DNA from: Patescibacteria group bacterium
GTDB lineage: Bacteria; Patescibacteriota; Gracilibacteria; UBA1369; PNNO01
Assembly: GCA_024275695.1 (NCBI GenBank)
Contig: JAJRYP010000042.1
Location: 1 to 8,353 of the forward strand
Reading direction: 5' to 3'
Length of the DNA: 8,353 nucleotides
This document shows positions 1 to 4,787 of the stretch, in pieces. The position numbers were made by a program, and so were the translations under genes. Each line of letters begins with the position of its first letter. The first letter of the stretch is position 1. The notes beneath the pieces were generated by a model, which worked only from the letters and a program-made list of their open reading frames with translations, was not told the DNA's origin and made no database searches.

Positions 1-158
1 CTTAATCGTTTTAGATGTTCGTTTAAGAGCCACGGCTTTCCGTTAATTGTTCGTATTGTTTCATAAACAGCATCACCGTATAAGAAACCATGATCGCGAA
101 CTGAAATATTTGCGACTTTTTCTGAAATGATTTTTCCGTTTAGAACGAAATACATCAT
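1..158 (-). CDS. Class IV PLP-dependent aminotransferase, N-terminal part (branched-chain or D-amino-acid type)
   Basis: Only the first 52 codons lie in the window; the gene runs off the left edge. The protein begins MMYFVLNGKII and continues with ISVRDHGFLYGDAVYETIR, then NGKPWLLNEHLKRL. The pattern (S-V-x-D-x-G-F-x-x-G-D-x-x-Y-E-x-I-R, followed by a hydrophobic stretch and a LxEHLxRL helix) is the standard N-terminal signature of fold-type IV aminotransferases, which include IlvE, D-alanine aminotransferase and aminodeoxychorismate lyase. These are cytosolic PLP enzymes that transfer or eliminate amino groups. The PLP-binding lysine and the residues that separate the subfamilies lie outside the window, so I give no gene symbol. 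The start is one of two adjacent ATG codons, 7 bp after the tandem TAA TAA stop of ndk. The leader is AATAATAACAAA with no Shine-Dalgarno motif. Cotranscription with ndk is likely. Confidence 0.85.
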   Translation of the reverse strand, partial: MMYFVLNGKIISEKVANISVRDHGFLYGDAVYETIRTINGKPWLLNEHLKRL

Positions 159-165
159 TTTGTTA

Positions 166-645
166 TTATTTTTCGTCTTCAGCATAAACATGCTCGTAAT
201 CGGACTTTCTGTAATCATGGAGTTCTTCCGGCTTAAAAAATCTTTCAACTTCTTTTTTTGCATTTTCAACAGAATCCGACGCATGAACCACATTACATGA
301 AACACTCATCGCAAGATCTCCGCGAATTGAACCTGCTTCAGCTTCCCGTGATTTTGTAATACCGCATAAAAGCCGCACTGCGTTGACAACTTCAAGTCCT
401 TCGTAGCACATTGCCACAACCGGCGAACTTTTCATAAATTTTGACAAGCTTGGGAAGAAAGGTTTGTCCGCCAAATGAGAATAATGATTTTTAAGAAGAT
501 CATCATCGAGACTCATCATTTTTATACCGATCATTTTAAGACCTTTTCTTTCAAAACGTCCGATAATTTCACCGATAAGCCCGCGCTGAATCGCATCCGG
601 CTTCACAAGTACAAGTGTTTTTTCGTTAATGCCATCGAAGTTCAT
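166..645 (-). CDS. ndk: Nucleoside diphosphate kinase
   Basis: This cytosolic enzyme moves the gamma-phosphate of ATP to other nucleoside diphosphates through a phosphohistidine intermediate, keeping NTP and dNTP pools balanced. The protein is 159 aa. Near the N-terminus is TLVLVKPDAIQRGLIGEII, with Lys15 in the KPD motif. HY (Tyr55), KPFF (62-65), Arg91, Thr97, Arg108 in GSIRGD and Asn118 match the conserved nucleotide-binding positions. The catalytic His is His121 in NVVHASDS. The FF-x-PEEL-x-DY end is also typical. It is about 15 to 20 residues longer than the usual bacterial enzyme, with an acidic C-terminal tail (EHVYAEDEK). The VHASDS form, rather than VHGSDS, is the variant I associate with CPR and archaeal relatives. 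The ATG is preceded by CTCTAAACACATC, with no Shine-Dalgarno. All catalytic residues are present, so it should be active. Confidence 0.97.
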   Translation of the reverse strand: MNFDGINEKTLVLVKPDAIQRGLIGEIIGRFERKGLKMIGIKMMSLDDDLLKNHYSHLADKPFFPSLSKFMKSSPVVAMCYEGLEVVNAVRLLCGITKSREAEAGSIRGDLAMSVSCNVVHASDSVENAKKEVERFFKPEELHDYRKSDYEHVYAEDEK

Positions 646-689
646 GATGTGTTTAGAGTTAGGGGTAAATTAGGGACCAAGGAATTGCA

Positions 690-757
690 GATTGCTAGAC
701 AACCTAGGTTTGCTCGGCAACCAACGATTGCTCGGCAATCTAGGTTTACTCGGTAAC
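690..757. repeat. Tandem array of four imperfect 18-bp units, each a small hairpin
   Basis: Four consecutive 18-bp units start at 690, 708, 726 and 744. The third reads GATTGCTCGGCAATCTAG. Each unit contains an inverted repeat around a 3-nt centre. Unit 3 is perfect (GATTGC, TCG, GCAATC). Unit 2 pairs GGTT-GC with GCAACC around one bulged T. Unit 4 pairs GTTAC-like bases with GTAAC. Unit 1 is weaker. The unit junctions carry CCTAGG-type palindromes, with a perfect AACCTAGGTT at 701-710. Where units differ in a stem, both arms often change together (A-T against G-C pairs). The array lies between the terminator at 761-794 and the ndk start. It could be a structured leader, a protein-binding array or a dispersed intergenic repeat; the sequence alone does not say which. 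Confidence 0.75.
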
Positions 758-760
758 GCG

Positions 761-794
761 AAAAAGTCCACCTGCCAGTTTACGGGATGGACTT
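761..794 (-). terminator. Rho-independent terminator of the long minus-strand gene cluster
   Basis: Read on the minus strand, AAGTCCA-T-CC pairs with GGTGGACTT around a 12-nt loop, giving a nine-pair stem with one bulged T. It runs straight into five T residues, the first two of which are also part of the stem. It lies about 70 bp beyond the stop of the 70-aa gene and before ndk, so it should end the upstream unit and isolate ndk. On the plus strand the hairpin has no T-tract, so it is directional. Confidence 0.75.
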
Positions 795-816
795 AAAGTT
801 CGCAATTAAAAATCGA

Positions 817-841
817 AAAGCACGCGATGCCCTCGCACTTT
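817..841 (-). terminator. Weak hairpin with T-rich tail just after the 70-aa gene
   Basis: On the minus strand AAAGTGCG (841-834) can pair with CGTGCTTT (824-817): six Watson-Crick and two G-U pairs around a 9-nt loop. TTCGATTTTT follows. It sits 24 bp after the stop of the 70-aa gene and upstream of the stronger terminator, so it may act as a first termination or 3'-end processing hairpin. The stem is weak and the T-tract is interrupted. Confidence 0.35.
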
Positions 842-865
842 GCTAAAAAACAGACGAGAAGCTTT

Positions 866-1078
866 CTACATCATTGGCTCGCCTTCGCCATATTTAATTT
901 CTCTATAATCGTTCGAAAAAGTAACAATTAAATAGATGCAATAGGCAAGGATGAATCCGAGTATTGCCCATAATTTGACGTTCTCCGGAAAGTTATTCCA
1001 CATCCAAAGACTTGTAACAACAAGAACAATAAGTTCAAAGATGCGGATAATAACCAGAGCGAAAATTTTTGTAAACAT
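866..1078 (-). CDS. Small two-helix membrane protein, function unknown
   Basis: This 70-aa protein has two clear hydrophobic stretches, about residues 5-25 (with one Arg and one Glu inside) and 36-54. They are joined by a short polar turn, NNFPENVK. The tail is charged and ends GEGEPMM. It should be an integral hairpin in the cytoplasmic membrane. I recognise no family. The ATG follows AATACACTTAAACT, without a Shine-Dalgarno, 19 bp after the stop of the 545-aa gene. It is the last gene before the terminators, so it looks like the tail of the same transcription unit. A small membrane partner, an immunity-like protein or a holin-like protein are all possible from size and position, but nothing in the sequence decides between them. 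Coding status rests on operon position, a good start and two well-formed membrane helices. Confidence 0.7.
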   Translation of the reverse strand: MFTKIFALVIIRIFELIVLVVTSLWMWNNFPENVKLWAILGFILAYCIYLIVTFSNDYREIKYGEGEPMM

Positions 1079-1097
1079 AGTTTAAGTGTATTAATTA

Positions 1098-2735
1098 TTA
1101 ATCATGAGTAGCTTGTTTGCCGGTATCATCCCGGAGCGCGTTTGGATTAGGTTTCTTGCCGGCAAGTGCTTTCTTTTTCATTTTCCGTACTTTATAAGAA
1201 AGTTTGCCCCTGTTTAACCGCTCTTCAATCATTTTGTCCATTGGAGGCCTGCCGCCATGTTCATCCCAAAAGACTTTTTTCCCAACTTTGTAAGAAACAA
1301 CGGCTGTTTTCCCTACAACGGTATAGCCGGCTTTAACCGCTTTATCCGGAGCCAAACTTGTTAAGAAAGCAACTCCTCCGGCAACAAGTCCATATTGAAG
1401 GAAACGAATCGCACGCCGCCATTGATGCGCAACATCCATTGCGCGCTCGGCTTTGTACATCATTTCCGTTTGCATGATAAAACGCTCGTTGTGCAAAGTT
1501 GCAATTTTTTTGTTAATAGCTTGTATTTCTCTTTTCTTCTTTATAATTTCTCTTGTACTGCCTTCATATTTCACAGCTTTATCAAAATCGGCTTTTCTTT
1601 GATCTCTGATCTTCTTCATTTTAGCTAGAGACAAATTAGCATCTTTATAGGAATCGACCGCATTGGTTATTTCTTTAACAGAAGCTTTTTTGTACCCTTG
1701 ATCCTGCGCCTTGCCAACCGCTCGACGGATATCGCGTTTTGTAATCTTTTTCCCTTCCTTTGCCTTATCAAACAAATCCTGTATTTCATCAACATCTTTA
1801 TACTTTTTGCTAACTCTGTCTCCCGCTTTCAGTGAAGCTTTTCTTGATTTTGCCAACAGTCTCTGTTGGTGGGCAAGCTTTTCCAAATGTTCAAGTTCCG
1901 TTGCCGCGGCTCCGGCTTTACCGGCAGCTTCACCTTTTTCAAAATATTTTCCTTTATTTGCCAATTCGGCAAGCTCTTCAACGGTTTGTGCGCGCTCAGA
2001 CTCAAGAGCTTTAATTTTATCGAAAGTTTTTTCGTATCGATTGATAATTTTCGGATCGATTTTCAAGCCTATTAGGGCCTCTTTCACTTTGTGGAAAGCA
2101 GATTTAACTCTCAACCATGTTCTTCCCGCTGCTCCAATTTTTCCGGGTGTTTTAAGAATCCCTTCAAGAGATCCGCGCAATGCTTTCATATAATCGTATC
2201 TATATTTCTCTGTTGATTTCATGAGAGCTACAAGTTGCTTTAGATGTGCTTTTTTTGTAGCGTGTCTCACACTTGCCAATTCCTTTTCCGCGTGAGCGAG
2301 ATCGGCAATTTTGTACTTACTCATAAGCCTGGCCTGATCATACGCCTTAGACGTTATTCGAGAAGCTGTTGCGGATTCCAAACGAGCCGCTTTGTTGAAT
2401 TTTCTTCCAACCCACATTCCAATTTTTGAAAGTACGGATTGAGATTTTCTCGCCATTCCGGCTTCATGCATAGCCTTCATAACTTTTCCGGCTTTCACCG
2501 CTCTTTTTCCACCTTTTAAGAATCCAATACCGTAACGAAGGCCAAGTCCGACTCCTCCAACGAATGTGAAAACATCCGCCACGAAGCCCACACATCCGAA
2601 ACCGAACGAAACTAAACGCTCTTTAAAGCCCAACTTTCTTCCGGCCAGAGATCGACCGGACCATGCAGCTTTAAAATCCAAAATTGTACCTACAACCGGC
2701 ACAAATCCACCACCCATTTCAATCACATTCCACAT
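1098..2735 (-). CDS. Basic coiled-coil protein with a pre-toxin-TG-like hydrophobic N-terminus and a C-terminal membrane segment
   Basis: This 545-aa protein has three visible parts. Residues 8-75 are glycine-rich and hydrophobic, with VPVVGTILDF, then GRSLAGRKLGFKERL, then a second hydrophobic run, FVADVFTFVGGVGLGL. The order PVVG, D, G-x-x-L-x-G-x-x-L-x-x-x-E-R resembles the pre-toxin TG (PT-TG) module found ahead of toxin domains in polymorphic toxins, though Ala replaces the Thr of the TG pair (AG at 31-32). Residues about 110-440 are lysine-, alanine- and glutamate-rich and look like long helices or coiled coil. Residues 445-461 (QYGLVAGGVAFLTSLA) form a probable membrane segment, followed by a weaker hydrophobic run and a very basic tail. 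There is no conventional signal peptide and no nuclease or other catalytic motif I recognise. The start is 3 bp after the previous stop. The family link is inference from pattern, and function is unknown. Confidence 0.85.
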   Translation of the reverse strand: MWNVIEMGGGFVPVVGTILDFKAAWSGRSLAGRKLGFKERLVSFGFGCVGFVADVFTFVGGVGLGLRYGIGFLKGGKRAVKAGKVMKAMHEAGMARKSQSVLSKIGMWVGRKFNKAARLESATASRITSKAYDQARLMSKYKIADLAHAEKELASVRHATKKAHLKQLVALMKSTEKYRYDYMKALRGSLEGILKTPGKIGAAGRTWLRVKSAFHKVKEALIGLKIDPKIINRYEKTFDKIKALESERAQTVEELAELANKGKYFEKGEAAGKAGAAATELEHLEKLAHQQRLLAKSRKASLKAGDRVSKKYKDVDEIQDLFDKAKEGKKITKRDIRRAVGKAQDQGYKKASVKEITNAVDSYKDANLSLAKMKKIRDQRKADFDKAVKYEGSTREIIKKKREIQAINKKIATLHNERFIMQTEMMYKAERAMDVAHQWRRAIRFLQYGLVAGGVAFLTSLAPDKAVKAGYTVVGKTAVVSYKVGKKVFWDEHGGRPPMDKMIEERLNRGKLSYKVRKMKKKALAGKKPNPNALRDDTGKQATHD

Positions 2736-2738
2736 AAA

Positions 2739-3200
2739 TTAACGCGGTTTGGCTTTTCCGCTTAACAGAGCTCGTGCCTCCAAACCTAACAAAATTCCTG
2801 GAAGAATCAGTTTACCGCCAATTTTCACTCCTCTTTTCCATTTGCTTGTCTGTATTCCAATCTTATCAAGCTTTTTGTGTATCAGTACGTCGGATTCCGC
2901 CCTGCTAAGTTTTTCCATTTTCTCACCCCATCTTTTTGTAACAGGTTCGGCTACTTTTCTTTCAATATCTCTCGCCATTCCCGAGAAATAAGCTCTCGTT
3001 GTATCTTGCAACGATCGTAGCTCGACAAGTCTCTCCGTATAAGCCTGAATAAGTTTATTCCCGGTTAGAGCTCTCCCGCTACGAATAGCACTTGCTTTTT
3101 TACCCGGAAATAATGTTTCCAATGTATCGTCCGAAAGATAAGGCGAATGACTCCAGTCGATAACTTTATTCAGGTCATAATTTTTTCTGAATTGTTCCAA
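2739..3200 (-). CDS. Unrecognised basic helical protein with C-terminal hydrophobic segment; start uncertain
   Basis: From the TTG at 3200 this is a 153-aa ORF. It has a charged helical middle (about residues 45-110) and a C-terminal hydrophobic stretch around residues 124-146 (VKIGGKLILPGILLGLEARALL), probably a single membrane anchor, ending in a basic KAKPR. TTG is the first ATG/GTG/TTG codon in this frame. A GGAGG lies 4 nt upstream of it (3205-3209), so the TTG could be used. However, the frame stays open for 36 more codons back to the TAA of the 480-aa gene, with protein-like content. The ORF may therefore be the C-terminal part of a longer protein, split by a stop codon or a frameshift. 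It ends 3 bp before the 545-aa gene. I recognise no family. Confidence 0.7.
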   Translation of the reverse strand: MEQFRKNYDLNKVIDWSHSPYLSDDTLETLFPGKKASAIRSGRALTGNKLIQAYTERLVELRSLQDTTRAYFSGMARDIERKVAEPVTKRWGEKMEKLSRAESDVLIHKKLDKIGIQTSKWKRGVKIGGKLILPGILLGLEARALLSGKAKPR

Positions 3201-3308
3201 AGCCCCTCCGGCCGCAAGTATTTTCCGCGCATTTGCAGTAAGAACTTTCGAAGTTCTGTTTACAAGAACATAATATTTTTTAAGGATATCGTCATGCTCC
3301 TTTAATAC
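3201..3308 (-). other. Open 36-codon stretch in frame with both the 480-aa gene and the downstream ORF
   Basis: After the TAA at 3309-3311 the same reading frame continues VLKEHDDILKKYYVLV and NRTSKVLTANARKILAAGGA, then joins the 153-aa ORF without a stop. There is no ATG, GTG or TTG in these 36 codons, yet the composition looks coding (amphipathic, Lys/Leu-rich, like its neighbours). It could be a real N-terminal part started from a non-standard codon, the middle of a 670-codon ancestral gene broken by TAA, or a product of a -1 shift from the ATG at 3295. That ATG opens only 11 codons before its own TAA at 3260-3262. Confidence 0.5.
3297..3303 (-). promoter_or_regulatory. Shine-Dalgarno-like AAAGGAG before the ORF with the uncertain start
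   Basis: AAAGGAG on the minus strand is the best anti-SD match near any gene boundary here. An ATG follows after one base (3295-3293), which is too close for normal initiation and lies in a frame that stops after 11 codons. No other standard start sits at a good distance in the open frame. It may be a true site for a non-standard or frameshifted start, or simply the codons Lys-Glu of a once continuous gene. Confidence 0.3.
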
Positions 3309-4751
3309 TTATCCTCTTATTCTTTCGCTTTTACTACCCGCAGCCGATTCTCCGTACGGACTAAAATTTTCAACTTGTTTATATAATTCATCTCCTTTAC
3401 TGCGAACATCTTCAAGGCCCCATCCTTTTGCAGCCCTTCTGAATCTTCGCGCACTTCTTGTTTTAATACGTTCCCAATGATATTTCTGAAGTGTTTTTGC
3501 AAGCTCCGGATTCTGTATCGCATTTCTGTAAAAACGCACTGCCGTTGGAATACGCGAAAAAATACGAGTCACAACACGATTACGCTTCTCATCTCTACCG
3601 TAAGCAAGTTCATATATTTGTTGAAGGCGCAAATCTTTCAGTTCGGCATTCGCTTTAATATAAGCAATAGCTTCCTCATCAAGCCTTTTATCTTTACGTA
3701 ACGATTCCATATAATAATCAAGATTTTCATCAAACTTTTCCTGCAGAGTCCTTCCGTCTTTGTCGGGTTTAGAAATTTTGGCATCAAGCGCGGTTCGCAG
3801 TTTATGAATCGCTTCCATAAATCCAAGACGTTTCTGGTCATGCAGGGTTTGTTTTCGTTTCGAAGTAATGAATGCAATATTCTCCTGAAAAGTATCATCA
3901 ATTTCACGTAAATAATGAAGTGTTATGTTCGCTGTTTGCATTATAATAAAAAACGGGACATCGGCATCGCCTCTCGCCTCGCGCATAACAAATCCGTATC
4001 CCAAATATTTTGCGGATTTCACACTGTTAATTACCCAATCGACAATCTTATATCCTGTGACGGGTTTTAAAGACTCTTTGAAATACGGGACGGATCCAAA
4101 TACTTTATCAATATGTTCGGGACTTAATTCTCCGTCGGATGCTTCAATCAGTATTTCTCGCAATTTTTCATAATCTCCCGCCTCAACCGCATCGTTAATT
4201 TTTTTTTCTTGATCGGCATCCAGCGCTTTCAAGCCGCTGCGAAGTTTTTGCACCAGAGGACCTTTCATGTAGTATTTCAAGAATTTTTTATTTGACTCTT
4301 TTCCAACATAATTCTTGAGTGTCTTGTAAAAGAGTTCTTCCCGTTGCACCTGCTCGGCAGTTCTTTTTGCAAAGCCGGAAAGAGCATTCTCTTCATCAGA
4401 CACAAAAATTTCATTTAATTCCAACATAAAATCATCAAGTCTTTTTTCTTTTACTTTTTCCGCCATTTGCGTCTTATATGTGGCTAATTCGCGCCTTGTT
4501 TTTTCGCGAATTTTTTCAAGAAGCTCATCTTTTTCCCATCCTTCAAGGTCTTGAAGTTTTTCTTGCAAAGCCGCGAGCTCTTTAAGGCGCTGTTGTCGAT
4601 AAAGTTTAGCCAGCACTTTTCTTGAAAGCCTGTTGATGCTTATTTCAACACGAGCACCATGCACTGCGTCTTTAACGGCACCTCTTGCTTTTTCCTTTGC
4701 TTTGGAAATAAGCTGTTTTGGTTTTGATTTTAGTTTTGCTGATCTCGCCAT
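3309..4751 (-). CDS. Large basic, helix-rich protein of unknown function
   Basis: This 480-aa protein is charged almost throughout. Residues 1-30 are very basic (MARSAKLKSKPKQLISKAKEK). Residues about 40-115 look like coiled coil (KELAALQEKLQDLEGWEKDE). A central, less charged region at about 225-285 (VTGYKIVDWV, YLGYGFVM, VPFFIIMQTANITLHYL) is probably a globular core rather than a membrane span. Two more helical, Lys/Arg/Glu-rich blocks follow, and the end is Arg-rich (RSARRFRRAAKGWG at 432-445). There is no signal peptide, cysteine cluster or catalytic motif I recognise. The ATG is preceded by an A/T-rich leader without a Shine-Dalgarno, and an in-frame TAA lies a few codons upstream, which fixes the start. 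It begins 36 bp after the 730-aa gene. The frame after its TAA stays open into the next ORF, so this protein may once have been about 190 residues longer. Confidence 0.85.
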   Translation of the reverse strand: MARSAKLKSKPKQLISKAKEKARGAVKDAVHGARVEISINRLSRKVLAKLYRQQRLKELAALQEKLQDLEGWEKDELLEKIREKTRRELATYKTQMAEKVKEKRLDDFMLELNEIFVSDEENALSGFAKRTAEQVQREELFYKTLKNYVGKESNKKFLKYYMKGPLVQKLRSGLKALDADQEKKINDAVEAGDYEKLREILIEASDGELSPEHIDKVFGSVPYFKESLKPVTGYKIVDWVINSVKSAKYLGYGFVMREARGDADVPFFIIMQTANITLHYLREIDDTFQENIAFITSKRKQTLHDQKRLGFMEAIHKLRTALDAKISKPDKDGRTLQEKFDENLDYYMESLRKDKRLDEEAIAYIKANAELKDLRLQQIYELAYGRDEKRNRVVTRIFSRIPTAVRFYRNAIQNPELAKTLQKYHWERIKTRSARRFRRAAKGWGLEDVRSKGDELYKQVENFSPYGESAAGSKSERIRG

Positions 4752-4787
4752 AATGTATTTTGTTATTTATTTAACGGCCTGAATGAA

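Noticed and set aside
650..690. Promoter for ndk (TTGGTC and TCTAAA spaced by 17 bp on the minus strand)
   Set aside because: The match to -35 and -10 consensus is poor and would leave almost no leader. I cannot support it from sequence alone.
475..756. Plus-strand 93-codon ORF with a repeated ARQ-type peptide at its end
   Set aside because: It is antisense to ndk for most of its length. The peptide repeat only reflects the 18-bp array read in one frame; there is no start signal and no protein-like composition.
690..757. CRISPR array
   Set aside because: Units are 18 bp, directly adjacent and without unique spacers, and each is palindromic. That is a tandem hairpin repeat, not repeat-spacer architecture.
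1711..2193. Plus-strand 160-codon ORF
   Set aside because: It is the antisense shadow of the 545-aa gene. Its Ser/Phe/Ala-rich content is what the complement of Lys/Ala/Glu-rich codons gives.
3309..3311. Recoded stop (alternative genetic code) joining the 480-aa gene to the next ORF
   Set aside because: The codon is TAA, whereas the known CPR reassignment concerns TGA. Other genes in the window end normally with TAA, including the tandem TAA TAA of ndk.
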